A stretch of 14,267 nt of DNA from Planctomycetota bacterium. GTDB lineage: Bacteria; Planctomycetota; UBA8108; UBA1146; JAJFFE01. The notes below the pieces were generated by a model. That model made no database searches, had not been told where the DNA came from, and saw nothing but the letters and a program-made list of their open reading frames with translations. Where the stretch lies: positions 1-14,267 of the forward strand of contig JAGQRC010000025.1 in assembly GCA_020425835.1 (NCBI GenBank), in the 5' to 3' direction. Numbering within the stretch: position 1 is the stretch's first letter; each line of letters starts with the position of its first letter. The translations under genes were made by a program, and so were the position numbers. Below are positions 8,258 to 14,267 of the stretch, piece after piece.

Positions 8258-9360
8258 CGTGGGGTCGTTCGAGGATCCTCGCGGCGGCGGTGCTCGCGGT
8301 CATCGCGCTGAGCACCGGCTGCAGCACCGGGAGTGATCGGGTTCCGGGCGAGCGGCTCCCCTTCCACGTCGCGCTGCTCCCCGCCAAGCTCGTCGATCGC
8401 AGCGCTCTCGACAAGGCGCTCGGTTCCGAGGGCAACGACTTCCGAGTCCACTTCGAACAACAGTGGTTCGATCGGACCCTCGCGCGAGAGCTCCAGGACA
8501 CCGCATTCGTCCGGGTCACGCCGATCGCGCTCGCCGCGGACCTGATCGACGAGCAAGCGCGGGATCGGGCCGCGATCGAGCAGGCGGACTTCGCCGACCT
8601 GATCATCCAGCCGATCCTGCACTACGACTCGCGAGTGACGTTCGGGAGCAACGAACGCTTCTTCGAGAGTCTCCGGTTGTCGCTGACGTGGCCGGTGTTC
8701 TCCTGGTACGTCAAGGACTGGGACTACTCGTTCAACGGGCAACCGGTACAGCTGACCGCGCGAAGCTACTTCGGCGACACCGCGGAGGCACCTCTTCGCT
8801 TCTCGACGCGCGTCGACCAGAAGGTCCTGGAGGACGACGCCCAGGTCGAGGCGGATGACCCCGCACTGAGCTTCGTCGAACGCACCGGGGACGGCTGGGG
8901 AAGTTACGCGCTGGCGATCTTCCTTCCCTCGACGCTGCTCGAGGGCGATCGCGACACCACGGCCGCAGCGGTCAAGGAGGAGGTGTTGGTCGATCTCGCC
9001 CGTCGACTGGCGATCGAGTTGGCTCGCGAAGCGCGACTGTTCCAGAACCCGGACAAGGCCAACGTCTGGCTGCTGACGAGTTCGCCATCCGTCCATGAGC
9101 TGGACGAGAGAACCGTCGAGCTCTCGATGCCGGTCACCGTGTGCGACGCGTCGCTCCCCGGTCTGCACAGCTATCGTATCGACGGGGGTGAGCGCATCCG
9201 CATCCCCGAGGACCAGCGCGAACTGTTCGAGCTGACGTTCGTGGCGGAGCGTGAACGCGGCACGGCGCGAGTGGAGATCTTCGACGCTCGAGATCGCCGT
9301 CGGAGTTTCACCTTCGCGCTCGTGCCGCCCGAGGAGAGAGAAGACGCCGGAGCAGAGTGA
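8254..9360 (+). CDS. predicted lipoprotein coupled to the receptor kinase
   Basis: The product is 368 residues. Its N-terminus MTWGRSRILAAAVLAVIALS is a signal peptide ending in STGC, with Cys23 as the likely lipidated residue. Ser rather than Leu/Val at -3 makes the lipobox slightly unusual. The GTG at 8254 is preferred because GGGGGAT sits just upstream and it overlaps the kinase stop as GTGA, the same arrangement as at the aat/kinase junction. An in-frame ATG at 8242 adds four residues but has no clear ribosome site. The mature part has LPFHVALLPAKL at its start, typical of periplasmic lipoproteins beginning with a beta strand, a mixed middle, and a beta-rich end (RIDGGERIRIPE, TFVAERERGTARVEIF). 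I recognise no named family. Co-translation with the kinase suggests a partner, ligand-binding subunit or substrate at the outer face of the membrane. Confidence 0.8.
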   Translation: MTWGRSRILAAAVLAVIALSTGCSTGSDRVPGERLPFHVALLPAKLVDRSALDKALGSEGNDFRVHFEQQWFDRTLARELQDTAFVRVTPIALAADLIDEQARDRAAIEQADFADLIIQPILHYDSRVTFGSNERFFESLRLSLTWPVFSWYVKDWDYSFNGQPVQLTARSYFGDTAEAPLRFSTRVDQKVLEDDAQVEADDPALSFVERTGDGWGSYALAIFLPSTLLEGDRDTTAAAVKEEVLVDLARRLAIELAREARLFQNPDKANVWLLTSSPSVHELDERTVELSMPVTVCDASLPGLHSYRIDGGERIRIPEDQRELFELTFVAERERGTARVEIFDARDRRRSFTFALVPPEEREDAGAE

Positions 9361-9366
9361 ATAGGC

Positions 9367-9389
9367 GAAAGGGGGATATTCCCCCTTTC
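9367..9389 (+). terminator. perfect hairpin after the aat-kinase-lipoprotein operon
   Basis: Arms GAAAGGGGGA (9367-9376) and TCCCCCTTTC (9380-9389) are perfect 10-bp complements with a three-base loop, starting six bases after the lipoprotein stop. This is a strong candidate for the operon's 3' end. The stem closes with TTTC and is not followed by a proper T run, so termination may be partial, or the hairpin may mainly protect the transcript end. Confidence 0.65.
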
Positions 9390-9590
9390 ACGGCCGTGGT
9401 GTGCATCGGTAGAACTATCGGATAAGCAGTCGAGTACGCGGAGGATTCCCCCCGGAGTCCCCCAACTATGCGTACGACGTGAGACCCGTTCGGCCGCCAC
9501 GATTCTCAGAATTGAGTTCGCGCGTGCGCGCTCGTTCGGAATCTCGAGTTTTCTTGGCGGATCCGGTGGGCTCACCGCGTATCGGAGATT

Positions 9591-9609
9591 GGGACCTCGG
9601 GCAGGTCCC
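9591..9609. promoter_or_regulatory. inverted repeat upstream of the sigma factor gene
   Basis: GGGACCT (9591-9597) and AGGTCCC (9603-9609) are perfect 7-bp arms around CGGGC, ending 28 bases before the ATG of the sigma gene. Position and symmetry fit an operator for a dimeric regulator or a hairpin in the 5' leader. I found no convincing sigma-70 promoter in the 277-base gap around it. Confidence 0.4.
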
Positions 9610-9637
9610 CGTTCCATCGATGAGTTAGGTTCGGTCT

Positions 9638-10348
9638 ATGTTCGGTTCGCGCGCCGACGACGGCGAAGACCGGGGCGAAGTGCCCGAGGGACATCCCGAG
9701 CGCTCTGATCCGGAAGAGCGCTCTGATCCGGAAGAGCGCTCCGATCCGGAAGAGCGCTCCGACGGAGCGGGCGAGGGGTCGAACACCCACGACGTGGAGG
9801 AGATCACTCAACTCCTCCGTCGACTCGGCAGCGGCGATCGCGCTGTGACCTCGGATCTCGTCACGAGTCTTTACGAAGAGCTCCGCGCTTTGGCGGCTCG
9901 CGTCCTCCGGAACCGGCACGCCCATCACACGCTTCCGCCGACGGCCCTCGTCAACGAGCTGTGGATGAAGCTCCACGGCGGGACGAAGCCGCTGAAGTGC
10001 GACGACCGGCGTCACTTCATGCGGGTCTGCGCGCGGGCGATGCGCCAGATCCTGGTCCAGCACGGTCGGCGGCGTCGCCCGGCCAATGGCCTGTCGGACG
10101 CGTCGATGGATGCGTACTACCACTCGGTCGAGGAACGAGTGGGTGACCTGCTCGACTGCCACGAAGCGATCGAGAAGCTCGAGCTGATGGACCCCGTGCT
10201 CGCCGAGATCGTCGAGCTCCGCTGTTTCTTCGACCTGACGATCGCGCAGATCTCCGCGTGGCTCGGCCGACCGATTCGATCGATCGAACGGGACTGGCAG
10301 ATGGCTCGGAGCTGGATGCGGCAGCACTTCGGAGAGAACAGGGAATGA
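9638..10348 (+). CDS. ECF-like RNA polymerase sigma factor (TIGR02999 type)
   Basis: This 236-residue protein is an alternative sigma factor that would direct RNA polymerase to a dedicated promoter set. The region-2 part begins near residue 53 (EEITQLLRRLGSGDRAVTSD, then LYEELRALAARVL), followed by the family hallmark LPPTALVNELWMKL and RRHFMRVCARAMRQILV. The region-4 helix-turn-helix is FDLTIAQISAWLGRPIRSIE followed by RDWQMARSWM. This pattern is typical of the TIGR02999 group, often found beside Ser/Thr kinases and without a linked anti-sigma factor. Residues 1-52 are an acidic, probably disordered extension containing a 6-residue repeat (ERSDPE) at about 21-42. The ATG at 9638 lacks a clear ribosome site; an in-frame GTG at 9794 would give a protein of ordinary length but also lacks a well-placed one. 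The stop overlaps the kinase start as ATGA, so the two are probably made together. Confidence 0.9.
   Translation: MFGSRADDGEDRGEVPEGHPERSDPEERSDPEERSDPEERSDGAGEGSNTHDVEEITQLLRRLGSGDRAVTSDLVTSLYEELRALAARVLRNRHAHHTLPPTALVNELWMKLHGGTKPLKCDDRRHFMRVCARAMRQILVQHGRRRRPANGLSDASMDAYYHSVEERVGDLLDCHEAIEKLELMDPVLAEIVELRCFFDLTIAQISAWLGRPIRSIERDWQMARSWMRQHFGENRE
9698..9763 (+). repeat. 18-bp tandem repeat, 3.7 copies, inside the sigma factor gene
   Basis: The unit GAGCGCTCTGATCCGGAA occurs at 9698-9715 and 9716-9733, with a T-to-C change at 9734-9751, then a partial copy at 9752-9763. The unit length is a multiple of three and encodes ERSDPE in frame; the single change (TCT to TCC) is silent. Each unit contains two self-complementary words, GAGCGCTC and TCCGGA. 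It is too short and lacks spacers to be a CRISPR array. Confidence 0.9.
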
Positions 10349-12525
10349 CGGATTCGAACTGGGAACGCATCAAGGCGATCGTCTACGCGGCACTCGATCT
10401 GCCGACGGACGAACGGGAACCCTTCGTCGAGCGCGAGTGCGGAGAGGACGCGGATCTGCGAGAACGATGTCTTCGCCTGCTCCGCGACTTCGGACGCGAT
10501 GACGATTTCCTCCGCCTCGATCCCGAGGGAGACCCGCCAGAGCCGGATCGGGTCGCGGAGTTCCGGATCGAGCGGAAGATCGGAGAGGGTGCGCTCAGCC
10601 GGGTCTACGAGGCGTACGACCTTCGGCTCGAGCGTCGCGTCGCGCTGAAGCTGCTGCCGGGATCGGCGCACGCCCCGTCCGAGGAGGTGCGACGTTTCCA
10701 GCGCGAGGCCAAGCTGTCGGCTCGGCTCGACCACCCGGCCATCGCGAAGATCTATCACGAGGGGGAGCTCGAGGGGCATCACTTCATCGCGATGGAGCTG
10801 GTCGATGGTCCCTCGCTCGCGCAGGAGATCCAGGCGCGTCGCGAAGGGCGCCCGGAGGAGGCGTCGAAACGCGAGACGTTCGTTCGCGACGTCGCACGCT
10901 GGATGCTGGAGGTCGCGCGCGGTCTCGAGCACGCCCACCACGCCGGCGTCGTCCACCGTGACATCAAACCGTCGAACCTCATGATCGGTCGCGACGGTCA
11001 TGCGAAGATCGTCGACTTCGGCATCGCGAAGGGGCACCACCTTCCGACGCTCACGGATGCCGTGGAGCTGATGGGCACGCTCCCGTACATGAGCCCGGAG
11101 CAGGCGAAGACGTTGGAGATCGACGTCGACCATCGGACCGACATCTACTCCCTCGGTGTGACGCTCTACGAGACGCTCACCCAGAAGCGTCCCTTCGGTG
11201 GGCGAACGACGAAGGAGATCATCTCCCGGATCACGCACTACTACCCGCCACCCCCACGCTCCGTGCAGGAGGGCATCCCTCGCGACCTCGACGCCATCTG
11301 CACGATGGCCATGGCCAAGCGCCCCGAGTACCGCTACGCCGCCGCCGCCGACATGGCAGAGGATCTCGAACGGTTCCTCGACCATCGTCCCCTCCGCTTC
11401 GCCGGCCCCAGCGTGCGCCGGAGCGTGCGGGAGTTCTTCGATCGTCACGGGCGACGGGCAGCGCTCGGCGCCGCACTCGTGCTGCTCGCGATCGTCGCTT
11501 GGCAGGCACCGAAGTACCTCACCTCTCGACGTTGGGTTCCGGTGCGCATCGCCGCCTTCGACACCGACGGTCGGGAGCTCGAGGGATCGGTCTCGTACCA
11601 CCGGATCGACGCTCGCTCCGGTATTCCCGGAGAGGAACGCGTTCCACTGGGGCAGCTCCCCGTCTCGGAGAGCCTCGAGCCGGGGCTCTACCGCTTCGTC
11701 GTCCAGGTCGAAGGGAAGCCGTTCCTCGAGTTCACCCGGTATCGCACCGACCGCGACGATCCCATCGAGATCGAAGCGCGGTTCCTCGCGGGCGACCCGT
11801 TCGCGGACATGATCGAGATCGAGGGCTCCTCCCTGCGGATCCCGGCACAGGAGATCGATGCCAACTGCGCCAACCGTGGGGCGGTGGTCGAGGTCGCCGG
11901 ATTCTGGATCGACAAGTACGAGGTCTCGATCGGCGAGTACCGCGCATTCCTCGCGGCCACCGGGCGACCGGAGCCGCGTGAATGGGAGGGGCTCCCGAAC
12001 GACGCCGAGACGAACCGCCTACCGGCGATCTACGTCACTTGGGAGAACGCCCGTCGATATGCGGAGTGGGCGAACAAGCGGCTGGTGACTCACCCCGAGT
12101 GGGAGCTCGCGGGGCGCGGGCCCAACGCCGATCGGTATCCGAACCCGGAGACGAACGAGTCGAACTACGAAGATCGTGCCCGGATGAATCGGGACGGCTT
12201 CGGCGATGATGAGTTCACGGAGGCATTCCGGAGGAATGCGCGAGCCGTCGACAGCGACGCCCCGGGGGCCGATCTCGGGCTTCGAACTCCGAGTGGTATC
12301 CACTTCCTACTCGGAAACGTCGCCGAATGGACGGAGAGCATCATGTGGATGACCCAAGACTCGGGCGAGGATCGACTCGCAGACCAGGATCGATGGGTCA
12401 TGGGCCCTGCATGGCTCCATAGCGGCTGCAACTCCAACGATCTGCGGATGCACCACAAGATCGGCGTCGGCGACAACGGACAGAAATGGGTCGGCTTTCG
12501 CTGCGCGCGAAGCGTCGAGCCCTGA
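10345..12525 (+). CDS. transmembrane Ser/Thr kinase with C-terminal FGE/SUMF1-like domain
   Basis: The protein has 726 residues. The ATG at 10345 overlaps the sigma stop and has GGAG 10 bases upstream. Residues 1-70 form the helical lead-in common to sigma-linked kinases (WERIKAIVYAALDLPTDERE, then CLRLLRDF). The kinase domain spans about 74-350: GEGALSRVYEAYD from 80, VALKLL with Lys102, HRDIKPSN with Asp206, DFG at 224, MSPEQ, DIYSLGVTLYE. It keeps the RD arginine and looks active. A membrane helix lies at about 371-390. After a short beta region, residues 489-726 are FGE-like: GFWIDKYEVSIGEYRAFL near 519, VTWENARRYAEWANKRLVT, GNVAEWTES, VGFRCARS. The Cys pair used for catalysis in true formylglycine-generating enzymes is not evident; WLHSGCNSNDLR stands where it is expected. 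So the domain is more likely a sensor or binding module. Kinase and sigma factor probably act in one signalling path. Confidence 0.93.
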   Translation: MTDSNWERIKAIVYAALDLPTDEREPFVERECGEDADLRERCLRLLRDFGRDDDFLRLDPEGDPPEPDRVAEFRIERKIGEGALSRVYEAYDLRLERRVALKLLPGSAHAPSEEVRRFQREAKLSARLDHPAIAKIYHEGELEGHHFIAMELVDGPSLAQEIQARREGRPEEASKRETFVRDVARWMLEVARGLEHAHHAGVVHRDIKPSNLMIGRDGHAKIVDFGIAKGHHLPTLTDAVELMGTLPYMSPEQAKTLEIDVDHRTDIYSLGVTLYETLTQKRPFGGRTTKEIISRITHYYPPPPRSVQEGIPRDLDAICTMAMAKRPEYRYAAAADMAEDLERFLDHRPLRFAGPSVRRSVREFFDRHGRRAALGAALVLLAIVAWQAPKYLTSRRWVPVRIAAFDTDGRELEGSVSYHRIDARSGIPGEERVPLGQLPVSESLEPGLYRFVVQVEGKPFLEFTRYRTDRDDPIEIEARFLAGDPFADMIEIEGSSLRIPAQEIDANCANRGAVVEVAGFWIDKYEVSIGEYRAFLAATGRPEPREWEGLPNDAETNRLPAIYVTWENARRYAEWANKRLVTHPEWELAGRGPNADRYPNPETNESNYEDRARMNRDGFGDDEFTEAFRRNARAVDSDAPGADLGLRTPSGIHFLLGNVAEWTESIMWMTQDSGEDRLADQDRWVMGPAWLHSGCNSNDLRMHHKIGVGDNGQKWVGFRCARSVEP

Positions 12526-12545
12526 ACCAGACTGAGCAGAAAGGT

Positions 12546-12563
12546 CGGAGAACGGACTCTCCG
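12546..12563 (+). repeat. small intercistronic hairpin
   Basis: CGGAGA (12546-12551) and TCTCCG (12558-12563) pair perfectly around a six-base loop in the 71-base gap between the kinase and the 123-residue protein. No T run follows. It may tune transcript stability or partly separate expression of the downstream pair; chance occurrence is also possible. Confidence 0.35.
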
Positions 12564-12596
12564 GAACCAGAACTCTTCTCGAACTGGGGGTGATCT

Positions 12597-12968
12597 ATGT
12601 TCGAGCTTTCCGGAACGGTGACCCTGGCGAAGTGTCCGGTCGGTCAAGATCCCAACTCGTACGCAACCGCGATCGGATCGCCGTCCAACCGTGTCGACGG
12701 TTGGCGCGACGATCTCGAGAGCGAGATGGAGTCCAGCCCGATGCCGGTCCACGCGGTCGACCAGCAGGCGCTGATCGATGCCATGGAGGACCTCTGCGAC
12801 GCCGCGGTTCCCGACATGGAGCCATCCCTCGCCAGTGTCTCCTCCCCGAAGAGCGGCGGGGGCTGGAACTCGGTGACCACGATGGCCTTCTTCTCGATGG
12901 CGGATGGCGGCGGCACCTACACCGAGGGGACCGACGTGATCTACCTCGGCATCGAGTATGTGAGTTGA
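12597..12968 (+). CDS. uncharacterised small acidic protein (123 aa)
   Basis: I do not recognise this family. The ATG at 12597 is preceded by a strong GGGGGTGA ribosome site about six bases away, which supports it as a real gene. The protein has no signal peptide or membrane segment and is rich in Asp, Glu, Ser and Met. It starts with a strand-like MFELSGTVTLAKCPVG, has a central helix (DQQALIDAMEDLCDAA), then a Gly-rich beta part (GGGWNSVTTMAFFSMADGGG) ending DVIYLGIEYVS, so a small alpha/beta fold is likely. Two Cys lie near residues 13 and 67. It sits 71 bases after the sigma/kinase pair and two bases before the next gene. A role as kinase substrate or adaptor is possible, but this rests on position alone. 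Confidence 0.7.
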   Translation: MFELSGTVTLAKCPVGQDPNSYATAIGSPSNRVDGWRDDLESEMESSPMPVHAVDQQALIDAMEDLCDAAVPDMEPSLASVSSPKSGGGWNSVTTMAFFSMADGGGTYTEGTDVIYLGIEYVS

Positions 12969-12970
12969 CC

Positions 12971-13810
12971 ATGTCCCGTTATCAACGACGAATGGAGCTG
13001 GCGAAGGACGGTGACGAGCGGTTCTTCGCCTGGATCGACGGTCAGACACAGGCGGACGTGGAGGCACGGAGGGACTGGTGTCGTCGGATCGAGGGGGAAT
13101 GGGTTCCTCTCGGCTCCGACGAGAAGCACCTGCGACGGCAGCATCTCCAGGACATCCGAGTGGTGCTCAATCGGCGGTTGCTCGGGCGCGCGCTGCGGCC
13201 CGCTCGGCTCGAGCCGGTCATCGCGTCATCCGCCCTGGCGGCGCGTTGCGTCGGGGACGTTTTCTGGGATGCGTTCGTCGGCCACTTCCCGAGCCGCGCA
13301 CGCGACTGGTCGCGCGGCTTCGAGTGGGTGGACCGCGCCGCCCGAAAGCGACGCCTCCGACCCGGCTGCCTGGGGGAGGTGGAGATCGACGACATCGAGT
13401 TGGCACTGATCCGGTTCGCCAATGGTGAACTCGCGATGCAGGACCGGGGGCTCGACCCCGGAGATGGCGAGCCATCCCGTGGCTCGGAGTTCTTCCTCTT
13501 CCCGGAGCTCGCCTTCTTCCTGATCGAGTGCGATGTGAGACCGGAGCTCTGGCGGCGACTCCTGCGGACGCTGATCTGTGGTTGCTGGATCTTCGCCCGT
13601 CGCTATCAGAGCGAGCCCATGCAGGAGGACTGCGATCCGGCCTTTCGTCGGGACCCGCCGCTCGGTCCGCTCTCGTCCAAGACGATCGATGGACTCCGGC
13701 GCGCCGTGCGCAAGTGGACGCTCCGGGAGTGCACGGATGAGTTCCGCCTGATCGCGACCTACTGCTTCTCGAACCGTGCCCGTCGAGCTCCGGGTGTCGG
13801 CGTGCTCTGA
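12971..13810 (+). CDS. uncharacterised protein (279 aa)
   Basis: No family is recognised. The ATG at 12971 (MSRYQRRMELAKDGDERFF) starts two bases after the stop of the 123-residue gene, which fits translational coupling; no strong ribosome site of its own is seen. The frame is open much further upstream, but that part overlaps the 123-residue gene and reads as shadow sequence. The protein is mostly helical and rich in Arg and Trp. The N-terminal half is basic (WCRRIEGEW, RRQHLQDIRVVLNRRLLGR). A hydrophobic pair of segments lies at about 174-186 (FFLFPELAFFLIE) and 197-212 (LLRTLICGCWIFARRY), more like a buried core than a membrane span because of the charged residues around it. There is no signal peptide. 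It is the last gene of the sigma/kinase cluster and may be its output or a partner; this is inference. Confidence 0.72.
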   Translation: MSRYQRRMELAKDGDERFFAWIDGQTQADVEARRDWCRRIEGEWVPLGSDEKHLRRQHLQDIRVVLNRRLLGRALRPARLEPVIASSALAARCVGDVFWDAFVGHFPSRARDWSRGFEWVDRAARKRRLRPGCLGEVEIDDIELALIRFANGELAMQDRGLDPGDGEPSRGSEFFLFPELAFFLIECDVRPELWRRLLRTLICGCWIFARRYQSEPMQEDCDPAFRRDPPLGPLSSKTIDGLRRAVRKWTLRECTDEFRLIATYCFSNRARRAPGVGVL

Positions 13811-14178
13811 CAAGCCAGCGTGATCGGCCGGCTGCGGCTGGCAGAATCGCGCGATCACCGGCATTTCGAGTGAAGTAGCTTCTCGGGATTCGGAGATTGC
13901 CTTCACTCGAAATGCCTCTGCGTCGCGGCTTCGGACGGAACCGAGGCAAGGTTGCTGTCCTTGCCGCTCCTTGCGATAGCAGGATTCGCTGGCGCCTCGC
14001 TCGGCCGATCACGCTTGTTTGGGACCAGTTGCGAGCCGGCATGCGAGTCGTCGCCCGTGCCGGGAGGCAACGGGAGCGACTTCCGCTGTTGGCGTCCAAA
14101 GCGTCGAGGGTCGACACTGGAGGGAGCGCGTCGCCGTCCTCCCTCCGGGCGCCGACCTCACTGCGACGGAGGCTCTCC
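13811..14178. other. non-coding stretch with clustered inverted repeats
   Basis: No convincing gene is seen in these 368 bases. It holds the 16-bp inverted repeat listed separately, plus weaker dyads: GTGATCG (13820-13826) with CGATCAC (13852-13858), GCCAGC (13814-13819) with GCTGGC (13837-13842), and GGCAAGG (13945-13951) with CCTTGCC (13959-13965). The right part should hold the promoter of the gene starting at 14179, but I cannot point to clear -35/-10 elements. Confidence 0.6.
13860..13916. repeat. perfect 16-bp inverted repeat with 25-base loop
   Basis: GGCATTTCGAGTGAAG (13860-13875) and CTTCACTCGAAATGCC (13901-13916) are exact complements. The element starts 49 bases after the stop of the 279-residue gene, so a role at the transcript's 3' end is possible, although no T run follows. 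Other options are a protein-binding site or a relic of a small mobile repeat. No second copy was noticed in the window. Confidence 0.75.
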
Positions 14179-14267
14179 ATGGTGGTCGCGAATCCTCGCC
14201 GCGGCTCCCGCGAGGTCCGCACGACGCTGACCCTCGGCCTTCTTCTCTGGCTTCTGCCCGCGTTCGC
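14179..14267 (+). CDS. N-terminus of a probable secreted protein (3' end outside window)
   Basis: Only 29 full codons are present. An ATG follows a strong ribosome site (CGGAGG, seven bases upstream). The encoded start is MVVANPRRGSREVRTT followed by LTLGLLLWLLPAF: a basic N-region with several Arg, then a hydrophobic core, as in a Sec signal peptide. The cleavage site and mature protein are outside the window, so nothing can be said about function; a membrane anchor is an alternative. It is separated from the sigma/kinase cluster by the non-coding stretch and probably has its own promoter. Confidence 0.6.
   Translation, partial: MVVANPRRGSREVRTTLTLGLLLWLLPAF

Noticed and set aside
9698..9763. 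Tandem repeat considered as a CRISPR array
   Set aside because: The units are 18 bp, directly abutting with no spacers, and in frame within a sigma factor.
10117..11601. Long minus-strand open frame (494 codons) opposite the sigma/kinase genes
   Set aside because: The translated sequence has no domain and lies antisense to clear kinase motifs; long antisense frames are common in GC-rich coding DNA.
13218..14222. Minus-strand open frame of 334 codons over the window's right end
   Set aside because: It is antisense to the 279-residue gene for much of its length, very Arg-rich, and shows no motif.
13952..14230. TTG-started frame with a hydrophobic N-terminus (MLSLPLLAIAGFAGASLG)
   Set aside because: It has no ribosome site, the rest is Arg/Pro-rich with no fold-like pattern, and it overlaps the better-supported start at 14179.

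Overview
The window is GC-rich and almost fully coded on the + strand. The clearest lineage clue is an ECF-like sigma factor of the TIGR02999 type followed directly by a transmembrane Ser/Thr kinase that ends in an FGE/SUMF1-like domain. That combination, with an RHS protein and a DUF4388 (PatA N-terminal-like) protein nearby, suggests a Planctomycetota-like bacterium; Acidobacteriota and other large-genome, kinase-rich phyla remain possible. This is inference from gene content. No rRNA, tRNA, CRISPR array, integrase or insertion sequence was seen.

Layout. (1) 1-1812: 3' part of an RHS/YD-repeat protein with a complete core domain and an unrecognised C-terminal region of about 260 residues. 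(2) 1909-2463, minus strand: small DUF4388-like protein, convergent with the RHS gene and divergent from what follows. (3) 2665-9360, plus strand: THUMP-like SAM methyltransferase, leucyl/phenylalanyl-tRNA-protein transferase (aat), a 1234-residue transmembrane Ser/Thr kinase with an Ig-like outer region and degenerate FGE-like C-terminus, and a predicted lipoprotein. The last three are joined by 4-base stop/start overlaps, and a perfect hairpin follows the lipoprotein. (4) 9638-13810, plus strand: TIGR02999-type sigma factor with an 18-base tandem repeat in its N-terminal extension, a second kinase with an FGE-like domain (ATGA overlap with the sigma gene), and two unrecognised genes (123 and 279 residues). 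(5) 13811-14178: non-coding stretch with a perfect 16-bp inverted repeat. (6) 14179-end: first 29 codons of a probable secreted protein.

How the parts may work together. Both kinases have a cytoplasmic catalytic domain, one membrane span and an outer domain ending in an FGE-like fold, so they look like receptors. Kinase 1 probably works with the lipoprotein co-translated after it. Kinase 2 is coupled to a sigma factor, and the two unknown proteins behind it may be partners, substrates or targets. The two kinases differ: kinase 1 lacks the Arg before the catalytic Asp (HLD, not HRD) and has a long Ser/Thr-rich activation segment, while kinase 2 is a normal RD kinase. The best candidate for an undescribed system is the sigma / kinase-FGE / 123-aa / 279-aa cluster, followed by the kinase-Ig-FGE plus lipoprotein pair. 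These functional links are inferred from gene order only.
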